From contig CAJVPJ010001329.1 of NCBI GenBank assembly GCA_910592205.1, forward strand, positions 1 to 10,449: DNA of 10,449 nt, read 5' to 3'. Source of the stretch: Paraglomus occultum (taxonomy: Eukaryota > Glomeromycota > Glomeromycetes > Paraglomerales > Paraglomeraceae). Shown piece after piece: positions 1 to 7,710 of the stretch. Positions within the stretch are counted from its first letter, which is position 1. Each line of letters starts with the position of its first letter. The position numbers and the translations under genes were made by a program. Below the pieces are notes generated by a model. The model ran no database searches. It saw nothing but the letters and a program-made list of their open reading frames with translations, and was not told the DNA's origin.

Positions 1-461
1 CCACAAATGCACCACACGGGACTACATCGGAGTATTCCACATGTGGAGCAGAAGCCATATCGAGAATAACAACGGTAGAAGCATTCATCAGCAACCATGT
101 AATAGTTATCGTCATTAGACTTGGTGAATCCAATAATGCGTTTGTTGCGACGCTTAAGCCATACGGAGTATCGTCTAAAGTTATTATCATTGTTATTGTA
201 CTTGTGTGTTGGAAGTGAGTATATTCTAGCAAACTCACTCACAAGTGTCGGTGTGCATTCTTCGCTACTTCCAAGTAATACCAGCATCATTCTATAATCA
301 AAACGTGGGTCCTTGTGAATAGCGAAGTAGACGTTGTCAGTTTGAGTCGGCTTTACGTTGGTGATTTGTTCGCAAGGTATCCAGTCAAGTTTATTGCACT
401 CATCCACGTAACAGGATCGGATCAAGTTTCCAATGGCTGGAGTCTCTGATGCAAACGACAT
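1..461 (-). CDS. Partial gene: N-terminal part of a cysteine-rich, zinc-ribbon-like fungal family protein (copy A)
   Basis: The frame is open for 153 codons from an ATG at 461 and leaves the window at position 1, so the C-terminus is missing. It is the only ATG after an upstream in-frame TGA. The protein begins MSFASETPAIGN and has a conserved middle (about residues 60-88, with SSEECTPT and LPTHKY). Its visible end is cysteine-rich, with C138, C141, C146, C151 and C153 spaced C-x2-C-x4-C-x4-C-x-C, which suggests a metal-binding ribbon. No signal peptide or membrane segment is visible. The paralogue at the right end of the window is about three quarters identical by eye; this copy lacks three residues after SET and has a three-residue insertion (DPRFDYRMM against PYRAIT). 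From memory this N-terminal module is abundant in Rhizophagus irregularis, sometimes ahead of a kinase-like domain; that domain is outside the window. Being a real coding region is well supported; function is unknown. Confidence 0.85.
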   Translation of the reverse strand, partial: MSFASETPAIGNLIRSCYVDECNKLDWIPCEQITNVKPTQTDNVYFAIHKDPRFDYRMMLVLLGSSEECTPTLVSEFARIYSLPTHKYNNNDNNFRRYSVWLKRRNKRIIGFTKSNDDNYYMVADECFYRCYSRYGFCSTCGILRCSPVWCIC

Positions 462-545
462 ACTGTAGTAACAGGTTGAATTAGAAAATTCTTTTCAACA
501 AAATGCTGTAATGTTAACGTTAATCCTCAACGTTTGTGTTACATT
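1..545. repeat. Left arm of a large imperfect inverted repeat
   Basis: This arm is the reverse complement of about 9912-10441. The match covers the partial gene plus about 80 bp upstream of its start codon; shared upstream blocks include ATGTAACACAA and TTTCTAATTCAA. The outermost 63 bp (1-63 against 10379-10441) are identical; inside that the arms differ by substitutions and small indels that mostly keep the reading frame. This looks like an inverted gene duplication whose copies stayed under selection, rather than a transposon terminus. Confidence 0.8.
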
Positions 546-1300
546 ACCCGTTTAATCTTGTACTACGTCCATCCGTCCAACCTTCTAAAGAAGTGCAGTC
601 TAATATTTCTCTTCATCATTCTTGTCATGGTAAGAGCTCATGACGAGATATTATTACTACGAAATGTAATCAACGGTATAGTAATGAATAATAGCATAAT
701 GTCGAGCTTGAGCCAAAGTCAACAAAGCGATAACATTTTTATTCTGGTAATGGAACAAACAGTAAAAAAAAACTGTATAAAAAAACACTATCTATAATTT
801 TTGTAGGATAACTAGAGGGTCGGGTGTAGCCTGCCCGCCCGCTGTCGGGCAGGTGGGAAATGGGGTTTTGTAGTATGAAGATAATTAGTTGGTATTGATG
901 GCATATAATTTTTTTGGCATTAAATTCAAAAACTAAATGGAAAAGAGTTTGTTGCAGAAGTAAAAAAGATATTTGAAATAGTGTATCGAACCAACTCTTT
1001 TCAATTATCTCTTTCAAGAAAACTGGTAGCGACTGGCTATTTTGAGTGTTTTTTTTTGTATTTACAGTTTTCTTTTGTCATAGATGTATCGTGTAAACCG
1101 ATTGATTACGTATTCCATAAATTTGTTTATTAACGAATATTTATATAGTAATAGTAATGGTGCGTTGGTTGATTTATACAAATTGCGAAATTTGGAAGGT
1201 ATTGTATAAATTTGGTTGATCAAAAGGGAGACCATTTTTCCTATAGTCAAGTTATATTTAGTACTATGTTTGTAAAACTACTCACGTAAGACCCCCCCAA
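546..1300. other. AT-rich intergenic stretch without a supported gene
   Basis: The open frames here (for example about 85 codons near 534-797, and one on the minus strand at 739-1017) have low-complexity composition, no recognisable domain and no good start context, so I treat them as chance. The only structured element is the GC-rich hairpin at 830-853. A run of seven C follows at about 1292. Confidence 0.55.
830..853. repeat. GC-rich hairpin in AT-rich DNA
   Basis: CCTGCCCG (830-837) pairs perfectly with CGGGCAGG (846-853) across an 8-nt loop. It sits in a GC-rich patch (about 817-857) surrounded by very AT-rich DNA. The patch looks like part of a dispersed repeat or a small non-autonomous element, but I cannot define its ends or a target duplication. 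Confidence 0.45.
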
Positions 1301-1304
1301 ATAA

Positions 1305-1328
1305 TATTAGTGTTAGTGTTAGTATTAG
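1305..1328 (+). repeat. Short tandem repeat, four 6-bp units T(A/G)TTAG
   Basis: The units are TATTAG, TGTTAG, TGTTAG and TATTAG in direct succession. It is a small microsatellite. It is not the TTAGGG telomere repeat. Confidence 0.6.
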
Positions 1329-1496
1329 TCAGCCCGGACACTGAGTTCCGAGAGAGAGCGCACTTACAGTATATGTACGTGATCTAACCCCCTTGATAAG
1401 TCTTTTTTAACTAATCGCTTGCCTATAGTCTAGCACATAATACTAGTTTATTCTAAACAACTCATAGTCCCTGTCCTAATAATATTAGCGAAGCAA

Positions 1497-1836
1497 ATGA
1501 ATGAAGACGTGAGACTCTCTGAACGATTGCTTGAACAACTTGAGGGGAGCAGGAAACAGACAAGAGAAGAAACACACGTTTTGGTGAATGTCGACATGTC
1601 AATGCAGCGTTCATTTCAGGAGGCTGTATAAAAGTGGTTGGCAGAAGCTTGAAAAACGATGTGCTGCCATATCAATGCTGGACTTTGATATGTTGGAATA
1701 TAATATTACGCATGGTTTCTTACGCGATTACAAAATCAATGACGAATTCATGGCTCAACAAGAGAAAGAGATGGCTCTCATCATTGTAGATAAACTCTAT
1801 CAGCATATACAGGGAATTTATGATCCTCTTTCTTGA
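1497..1836 (+). pseudogene. Decayed coding region, two overlapping frames, family unknown
   Basis: A first frame starts at the ATG at 1497 (MNEDVRLSERLLEQLEG..., 44 codons) and stops at 1629-1631. A second frame overlaps it, from the ATG at 1588 to the TGA at 1834-1836 (82 aa). Both have balanced, charged, helix-like composition; the second contains a long stretch rich in D, E, K, M and Y (about residues 28-76), unlike the low-complexity chance frames elsewhere in the window. The overlap of two sensible frames suggests one gene broken by a frameshift near 1590-1630, but a short genuine ORF at 1588-1836 is also possible. I do not recognise the family. No promoter or splice signals are clear. 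Confidence 0.4.
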
Positions 1837-1860
1837 AGTTTGAAGTTGTGAACTTCAAGA
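1831..1860. repeat. Perfect 10-bp inverted repeat over a stop codon
   Basis: TCTTGAAGTT (1831-1840) and AACTTCAAGA (1851-1860) are exact reverse complements with a 10-nt loop. The stop codon of the 1588-1836 frame (TGA, 1834-1836) lies inside the first arm. It could be an mRNA 3' hairpin or a chance palindrome. Confidence 0.6.
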
Positions 1861-1892
1861 GTGACAATCGAGAAGAGAAGGTACCAGCGTAA

Positions 1893-2467
1893 CTGTGTCA
1901 GACACATTCAGAGCTTAAGATTAGAATCGGCTCGGAACCACCAATAGTCTCTTTTAGTCAAAGTGTTATCAGGATGAGCACCGGATACGAGTATATGACG
2001 AACCCGAACCTGGTACTATACTTTACGCAAGAGTTTTTTGTTAACCTAGGGTTGACTTCTTGCACTATGTAATACACTTCCGGACGTAGACTTTGAGGAT
2101 CAAAGATAAAAGTACACGAGAAAATGAGCTTACTGGTAAAAGATGATAAAATAGTCTGCAAATAGCGTTCTATGGACGAACACTGTAACAATCAATTGAT
2201 GCGATGCCAATTATGTCTGGAACACATAAAAAACACCGTTGATGCGACCGAGCAGATTTAGAGATGGGGACTCACAAAAAGCCGACAAAAGAAACCAAGC
2301 GTAATTTGTGTTGTCTCAACAAAGAGTATGCCGATATATTATCTGACAAGTATAAAGAGTTTCCGAGAAAAACAGTTACTATGTTTCACGTATCAGTGCA
2401 TTTTGGAATAATCGACATGTGACATACTGGAACAGCTGCTATGAATGTACTTGAGTATTTTACATAA
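1893..2467 (+). pseudogene. Decayed coding region continuing in shifting frames
   Basis: One frame is open for 59 codons (1893-2069) and reads on with several stops to a cysteine-pair segment (MRCQLCLEHI, near 2200). A different frame then takes over, with an ATG at 2264 and 52 codons to a TGA at 2420-2422 (it includes KEYADILSDKYKEFPRKT), and beyond that stop it stays open to TAA at 2465-2467. Stops occur less often than chance would give, and the composition is protein-like. I infer an old gene carrying frameshifts and nonsense changes, possibly the same gene as 1497-1836. No family is recognised. The alternative is chance open frames in moderately AT-rich DNA. Confidence 0.35.
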
Positions 2468-3179
2468 ACAAGTGGCACTGAAGGTAGAATAAACTTTGCT
2501 ATAAAATGTAGAATTTAAAACTTCGAAGTTAATTTTTTTCCCCTTTTTTTGTAATTATCGATCATAGATGCGTATTGCTGAAAACCAAGAAGCACCTCAA
2601 ACAATTAAATAACGATGAACTATCATGTGGCAACTCTCCAAACAAAGCATGACCGCATAAACTTCTACAAGTCTTCAAATATCACACGATAGAACGTCGA
2701 CGGTTTATTAGTTATTACCATAACGCGTTAGCGTAGAATTCCAGTGAAACAGAATCGACTATTACTCAAGGTTAATAGAAAGCGTATACGAACAATCGGG
2801 ACTAAACATTAGTAGAATTAGCCTAAGACACCATGTGTGGCAACATGACGTTTGGCGGAAAATAAAACACTCCATACCGAAATTTCAATTAAAACCTGCA
2901 ATTAATCAATAACTCTGGCAAATGAAGAAATAATTGCAGCAGATAATCGAGCGTCAAATTGGAGACCTACAGCATACATACTAATCACCGATGAACATCC
3001 ATTCAATTAACACACTTTTCAACTGCTATCCCTATAAGACGCGAACCTCGAATTTGTAATCAATAGATTCGGTGAAAAAGTCTCCTGATTAGCTACGGAC
3101 GCGTTTACGAGATATCAATTCAGCAAAAATCGAGTACGCACCGCCACTATAGTAATGCTACAAAAAACATCGTTCTTTG
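2468..3179 (+). other. Gene-poor stretch with a weak coding relic
   Basis: A basic, protein-like frame runs from 2569 to 2733 with one internal TGA at 2650-2652; it has two 27-codon open stretches, the second rich in K, R, H and Y. After 2734 stops are frequent in all frames. Base composition is intermediate (about 37-40% GC by eye), between the AT-rich right half and the GC-rich island that follows. It may be more of the decayed gene to the left, but this is weak. Confidence 0.3.
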
Positions 3180-3570
3180 CCTTCTGCCATTGTAAGATCT
3201 GGTAGAGACGGAGTACAAAAGTGGGGGGGATCGTTTGTGTATTATATTGAAGACAGGTATAGCGGTGTGCTTTTCCACCTGACCGCGTTGTCAGGTTTCG
3301 ACTCTAGTTGTTGCAGGAAACCTACCGTTCCCGATATAATACATTTTAAAGGTCATATCAGTTGCTGGGAGCTTCCCGGGGGGTAACTCCTGAGGTGAGG
3401 GATGGGCCAACCAGCTATGAACCTTTTAGTAAAACCTAACCTCTTGCTAGTGCATGTAGGAATATTACAACGATTGTTAGTCGGGGGAAAGGTAGGTGTG
3501 TGTAAGTTAGGCCTGAGAACCTAATGGGAAGCATACGGAACGTCAGCCCTGTAATACACCCTATATGTGC

Positions 3571-4080
3571 AACACCATCAAATTGCCGGAAGTTCCTAAA
3601 GCTCATGAGTACCGCGGAGGGTGTGAAAACAGCCTTGCAGCAGTAGGGCGTAATGGCCTTATGGATGGTGACAACCTTATGAGATTTAAGCTGCCACAGA
3701 AGCTAGTTTTCGCGCTAGTTCTTCTGTGCTAGTTATGCTCTGTGTTGGCGATGATGTCATTAGTTATTTGACTGTAAGTCAATAGAAGCTAAGCGGCAAG
3801 AGTGTAGGATCCAGCCTGGATACTGATTTCAGTCCATGGAGTTTGTACTGCCTTAGGCAAGCAGTAGGTACGAGCTCGCGGCGCGAAATGCTAATGATAC
3901 ACAGAGTCTCCTAAAAGGGAGAATGGATAATCGGCAGCCAAGCCGCCTGGGAGAGACTCTTAGAGTTCCCGACGGTGCAGTTCACAGACTAGACGTTGGT
4001 GGGGGAGCGTGAGATTATTTAAAAGGGAATGATTTCATGGTCTCTTAAGATATAGTCGACAGACGCCCGAAAGGGTAGTT
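3571..4080 (+). ncRNA. Group I intron catalytic core, possibly IC1-like
   Basis: A self-splicing group I ribozyme core, with elements in canonical order. P3 5' strand CACCATC (3573-3579) can pair with GTTGGTG (3995-4001). The P4/P5 block AAATTGCCGGAAGTTCC lies at 3580-3596. A long hairpin at about 3694-3730 (CACAGAAGCTAG against CTAGTTCTTCTGTG) and small hairpins at 3768-3782, 3809-3821 and 3846-3866 fill the peripheral region. The conserved GGCAGCCAAGCC lies at 3932-3943. P7 5' strand with the G-binding site is TTCACAGACTA (3981-3991), and the P7 3' strand is AAGATATAGTC (4047-4057); these closely resemble the Tetrahymena rRNA intron. P8 lies between them. P9 is a GAAA-tetraloop hairpin CCC-GAAA-GGG (4066-4075). 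Presence of a group I core is strong; subgroup and splicing activity are not established. Confidence 0.85.
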
Positions 4081-4091
4081 CGTTAGTTCAC

Positions 4092-5323
4092 GGACAAGAA
4101 TCTCTTATTAGTAATCCACCACTTTCGACTCCTATCCAAGTACAGTCATGGGGTCTATGAAAGTAACTAGGTATAACGGAAGGTATACACGGTATCAGGG
4201 TGTTAAAACCAGAACAGTCGGTCTTACCTGGTATATGGTTAGGAGATCCTCGATTTCTCGTGTGGGCTTCCAATGACCCTGTCCTTGAAGTGGTAAGAAC
4301 TCGCAGGCTTACTATGGAGGGGGTGTGCTAAGTTGGAAAGGGCTCGTATCGTGTTAAATCATGGTGCCTTCTTTGCGTATGTCCGGACTCGATCAATTGG
4401 GAAAACTGACGCACGGAATACTGGATGGCCACAGATAAAATGCTGAGGTTGTAATCGACCATTCATCCTTTCTGGGGGATGTCTAAAAATCCAAGGCATA
4501 TCATGTTTCTGATTAGGGCTATAATTGAGTGGAACGGTGTGGATGTTCTTAACTGGCAAAACTCATCCGAACTACGCCGAGTTCTTAATGCGGCATCGCG
4601 TGCCAAAGGTGAGTCCGAGTCCCTTGACCCTACTGGTACGTGTGTGGACCGGTTAGGCGATATGGGATGGGAGCTAATACAACTGGGATGGAGACTTTCA
4701 CCGCTTCACCTCTGTTAGGGACTAAGGGTGTTGTATCAGAAATCGAAATGTTAGGCCTACCACCCATTTAGACACTGTTTGAAAGTGAGGTATTGAAGTT
4801 AATGAACGGATCCGAGGGACATCGAGTTAGTAAAACTCTTCCATTGGCTTGCTGGTATAACAGGTATCCCTGCGAGGCCCCGGGATAAATATGGGCCAAG
4901 TGAACCCTAGGTAAGGGTGTGCCATTCCAACAACCATAGCACGACATGGGAATGAAAGCTTGGTATTCTAAAGTGAAGGGAGTTAATGGAGTAACCGTTC
5001 TGAATGTAGACCGGGGATCTGGTAAAGTCCAGTCCCTATGGAGGGCCGTGGTCGAGTGGGAGATGGAAGATATAACATACCGAGGGTTATATGGTAACTG
5101 AAGCCGAGTAGGAAGGGGTCTAAATCCTGGAAACCATTAGGTGCACCTACTAATGGGGAGCTACTGCATTGCCGGTGAAAAGAAGGAGGGTCGTATGCAA
5201 CCCAAGGAGTGCAGCTGGCAGACGTTACCTATATTAGTCCTATTATGTGGTAAGAGTGAAGATCAGTGTAGCATAAAGGGAGGTAACTCATACCGTTTGG
5301 ACCTTAGTGCACTGTGCAATTGA
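4092..5323 (+). pseudogene. Eroded ORF downstream of the P9 hairpin; possible dead homing endonuclease
   Basis: One frame from 4092 to 4718 reads as protein-like, tryptophan-rich sequence with five internal stops; open stretches include 4167-4328 (54 codons) and 4455-4715, with an ATG at 4479 giving 79 aa. From 4721 a second frame carries on to 5323 with six stops, including an open stretch ending at 5099 and a last 60-aa frame from 5141. Observed stops are roughly half the number expected by chance at this base composition. Position after P9 is a usual place for a homing endonuclease gene in a group I intron. I see no LAGLIDADG, GIY-YIG or HNH motif; the fragment ending LSPLHLC recalls the His-Cys box only superficially. 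It may instead be structured non-coding intron sequence. Confidence 0.3.
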
Positions 5324-5402
5324 AAAGCCACGAAAGCATTGTGAAGATTGCGGCGACTATGATGATGACGCGCGTAACTTTGATGGACATTCTGCAGCGT
5401 AG
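5277..5402 (+). pseudogene. Short open frame with a CxxC motif, possible downstream exon
   Basis: After a TAA at 5274-5276 the frame is open for 41 codons to TAG at 5400-5402. Its end reads KPRKHCEDCGDYDDDARNF and on to the stop: a C-x2-C pair followed by an acidic run, with composition typical of a protein C-terminus. It lies where the GC-rich island ends, so it could be the 3' exon of the gene that the intron interrupts. I cannot place the splice site or match the matching upstream exon, and the product is unknown. A second frame is also open here, from 5314, so chance is not excluded. Confidence 0.3.
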
Positions 5403-5699
5403 ATTTGAGTGTGTTCTGTATATCAAAAGACATTCATTACTTTATTATTTGTACTTTCAATAAACGAGTATTCATTTACTCTAAATTTATACCTTTCATA
5501 ATCTATCCCTTTGAATATTCGGTATATCAATATATTGTAAATTACTAGTCTGTATAGCGAATAAGGCTAATCGTGTTCTTGTCTCGCGGTTAGCTGAGTG
5601 GCAGATATGACAGTTAATTATTCTTTTACCAACACGTTATATGTCTCATTAATTGTTAGAGTACACGACACTCGTAAGTGCGAAAAGCCTATTGTAAAA
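5403..5699. other. AT-rich spacer, no feature seen
   Basis: Base composition drops abruptly after about 5400. A tRNA-like stretch (GCGGTTAGCTGAGTGGCAG, about 5586-5604) lacks an anticodon arm and T-loop and was not accepted. No coding region is supported. Confidence 0.5.
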
Positions 5700-5788
5700 G
5701 TCACAACCGTTTTGTCAACGTCTAATTACGAGGTGAGCACGCACGTAGCTAAATCATCCGCTCTCACGTGACGTTGACTCGAAGTGAC
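5700..5788. repeat. Imperfect palindrome of 89 bp with nested matched blocks
   Basis: Three blocks match in inverted order: GTCAC (5700-5704) with GTGAC (5784-5788), GTCAACGTC (5714-5722) with GACGTTGAC (5770-5778), and GTGAG (5733-5737) with CTCAC (5763-5767). The right arm also carries CACGTGACGT, which overlaps an E-box and a CRE-like core. It could be a cruciform, a tiny degenerate foldback element, or a regulatory palindrome upstream of the TATA-like sequence at 5910-5917. Confidence 0.55.
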
Positions 5789-5927
5789 CAAGGGCCAGCA
5801 TTAACAACTTAACTTTTTAACAAAAAAGTCGAGAAAAGAAAATACAAATACGCGGCTGGTAAAGGGAAGAGAGGAAAAAGAAGCAAGACATCTCAGTAGC
5901 CCTCAGTAGTATATAAGAACAAAATGA

Positions 5928-6059
5928 CAAAGACAAAGAAATACAGCTGCGGATACAACTCAGCTAAAAAAAAACATTGAGCATGTACATAGCCAACTTA
6001 AAATGTTAGGAGTATATCAGTTATATGGGGCTATGCTGCAGCAAAACCAGACGAAGTGA
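5928..6059 (+). pseudogene. Short helical coding relic, family unknown
   Basis: The frame after TGA (5925-5927) is open for 43 codons to TGA at 6057-6059 and reads as a helix-rich polypeptide (for example LKKNIEHVHSQLKMLGVYQL). It has no ATG near its beginning, whereas a neighbouring frame has an ATG at 5924 but stops at a run of A. A TATA-like TATATAAG lies just upstream at 5910-5917. This may be a short gene with a frameshift in the poly-A run near 5967-5975, or chance. Low confidence. Confidence 0.22.
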
Positions 6060-7210
6060 ATGTTTAGCTATGAAATAAAAGTTACTGGGGTGGCTAAGAC
6101 ACTAAGTAGCTGATGATGTTTTGGGAAGGCTTTTGTAACGCAGTTTCGTTGCATCCGCTGAGAAGCTGGAGTGATTGCGACATGTTGAGAGGCGTGAGGC
6201 GAAAGAAAGATAGTGATTTTAGGTAAAGACCCACGTTTATTATTAATCATCGTGTTTAAAAGTGTCGGGCTTTATCGCGCTGATAAATGAATGGTCGTGG
6301 CTGTGCTTCCAACAATTACCTATTTTACCATAGCGTGATATCGATAACATATTACGGACTTTTAATAACGAATCCGCCTTTTCCTTCGTTTTCGCTATAT
6401 TCAGGAAAATTTACTAGACAAAAATTCAGAACATTAAAAAAACAGGTTCACTGTGTAATATGCATGCTGCGTAATTTTTGAAAGATATTTGAGTCCAAGT
6501 GCTGGTAATTTCGTTAAAAAACCACAAGTGTTGGTTCGTAATGATAAACCAGATTTGTAAGGGACTTGCTGCGCAAGCTACACTAGTAACAATATCTTAA
6601 TTATCTCATCCGTAAATCCATATAGCGTACAGAAACCATGTTACAGCTTTAAATAGGGGTTTACGTACTTTCTCTTTTTTAACAAAAGATTGTACAGTTT
6701 ATAATATTAATGCGTTCATTGTCACAGCGGTATTTGGTTAACTGGTATAAAGTTTTTCTTTTGTATATGACTGAGAGGGTTTGAAATTGCAGATTATATT
6801 GTCAGTGCGAAGACAGGTTTAGTGATAATGATTGATCAATACTCCTAAAGACATGATGCTTCACAGACGATTAAACTGAGAAAAATCTGTTGTGCTAAGG
6901 ATACTTTTGGGATTCGGATGGAGTTTTATATATTCTGCCAGAAGAGATGTATGGCGCTTCCTTCTTTAATAAAATTTCGAGCGTTTATTTGTGTTGTTAT
7001 ATTGATGTTTTTTGTTGATAAATTGATAGATTTACTATTACTATCCGCATCAACAATTTGTTGAGTAAATACGATTGATCAATGGGACGATGTGGAAGGT
7101 GGGCTTTCATCTCGAATTGCGTATCATGCGTTTATGTTTCCAAATAGCTAGCGCGTAAGATATAAACAATTAATCTTTACAAGATAAAACGGCTGGTATA
7201 GAAAATAATT
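6060..7210. other. Gene-poor stretch, no supported feature
   Basis: Open frames at 6068-6250 (minus) and 6287-6481 (plus) are short, have no domain and lie in mutually inconsistent frames. Composition falls towards about 30% GC by 6500. I see no RNA gene, terminal repeats or transposase remnant here. Confidence 0.5.
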
Positions 7211-7232
7211 GCTATAAGCTATAAAGCTATAA
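7211..7232 (+). repeat. Three copies of GCTATAA in tandem
   Basis: GCTATAA occurs at 7211-7217, 7218-7224 and 7226-7232, with one extra A before the third copy. A minor microsatellite. Confidence 0.6.
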
Positions 7233-7294
7233 GTAATAAGTTAAACCATGCATTGTTGTAGTACAGTTCCAGATTTTGTTCAATATAACGAAAT

Positions 7295-7385
7295 TATAAC
7301 GTGAGTTCGCTTTCAGTTTATAGTAAATTCGCACTGAAGTGACCGAATTCTTTATAACTTGTAATAGATTCGCGCTAAAGTTGTC
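7295..7385 (+). repeat. Degenerate direct repeats around TTCGC
   Basis: Three related segments follow each other: GTGAGTTCGCTTTCAGTT, GTAAATTCGCACTGAAGTG and ATAGATTCGCGCTAAAGTTG. They share an A/G-rich lead, ATTCGC-like centre and a C-T-R-A-A-G-T-like tail, at uneven spacing of about 23 and 40 bp. Probably an old tandem duplication; significance is low. Confidence 0.35.
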
Positions 7386-7452
7386 AAATATATTTTTTTA
7401 ATAACATTAACAATATTATGTATATGAGGCAAAAGGACAGTAATTTCCTTAA

Positions 7453-7710
7453 CGGCTTTACAAAAGCAACGTGCCTGTTCAGCAGAAAGCTCTAGTAAAA
7501 ATACGGTATTTTACCCAGCAAGTTTTAGACATTCTTAAGAATAGAGTCAATGGCCATATATTGAAAGCAAAATCTCAGTAGTCAAATTTAGAAGAACATA
7601 AAAAGAACACATTGTCTCACGACGAATTAAATTGTCAGACGCAATACTTATTGGAAAAACTAAATATACTTTTACATGGACAAAACTTATACATATTGAG
7701 AGTCGTTTAT
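7453..7710 (+). pseudogene. Weak coding relic with one in-frame stop
   Basis: A frame is open for 42 codons from 7453 to a TAG at 7579-7581 and continues open for another 57 codons, running at its end into the hairpin repeat that begins at 7711. The first part contains QQKALVKIRYFTQQVLDILK and the second a charged, leucine-containing stretch; both look more like protein than the surrounding AT-rich frames. There is no ATG at the start. It could be a fragment of a transposon or host gene. No family is recognised. Confidence 0.25.

Larger units (their letters stand above)
3180..5330 (+). mobile_element. GC-rich island: group I intron with flanking domains and eroded ORF
   Basis: GC content rises to about 48% (29 of 60 bases at 4681-4740) against roughly 32% at 7141-7200, and falls again after about 5400. 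The island contains the group I catalytic core (3571-4080). Upstream are stable hairpins such as ACCTGAC/GTCAGGT at 3277-3296, a plausible P2-type helix. Downstream is about 1.2 kb with traces of an open frame. I infer that most of the island is one intron-sized insertion with a large P9-side extension. Exact splice sites are not assigned: I could not find a convincing P1 (exon U paired with G) or a terminal G, so the ends are compositional only. Confidence 0.5.

Noticed and set aside
739-1017. Minus-strand open frame of 92 codons containing a proline/serine-rich patch
   Set aside because: The patch is the GC-rich hairpin at 830-853 read through; the rest is AT-rich low complexity without a domain.
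1958-2191. Minus-strand open frame of 77 codons
   Set aside because: It overlaps better plus-strand coding relics, has no recognisable domain and appears to be a shadow frame.
4660-4718. LSPLHLC at the end of an open frame, similar to the His-Cys box of some intron endonucleases
   Set aside because: The preceding cysteine and histidine residues of the motif are missing, and the match is too short to carry weight.
3180-5400. Ribosomal RNA gene in the GC-rich island
   Set aside because: None of the universally conserved SSU or LSU motifs I know could be found; only group I intron motifs are present.
3180-5400. Group II intron or reverse transcriptase
   Set aside because: No domain V hairpin, no GUGYG start with matching domain VI, and no YADD-type motif in any frame.
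5580-5650. tRNA-like D-arm sequence (GCGGTTAGCTGAGTGGCAG)
   Set aside because: No anticodon stem, no GGTTCRA T-loop and no acceptor pairing follow at the right distance.
6109-6140. CTGATGA, the first conserved block of a hammerhead ribozyme
   Set aside because: No GAAA block after a stem II and no matching stems I and III nearby; the heptamer alone is expected by chance.
6080-6345. A frame of about 88 codons that is open if TGA is read as tryptophan, suggesting mitochondrial code
   Set aside because: It needs about seven TGA codons, which would be an implausibly high tryptophan content. The absence of TAA and TAG over this length is expected by chance somewhere in a window of this size, and the minus strand is open in the same place.
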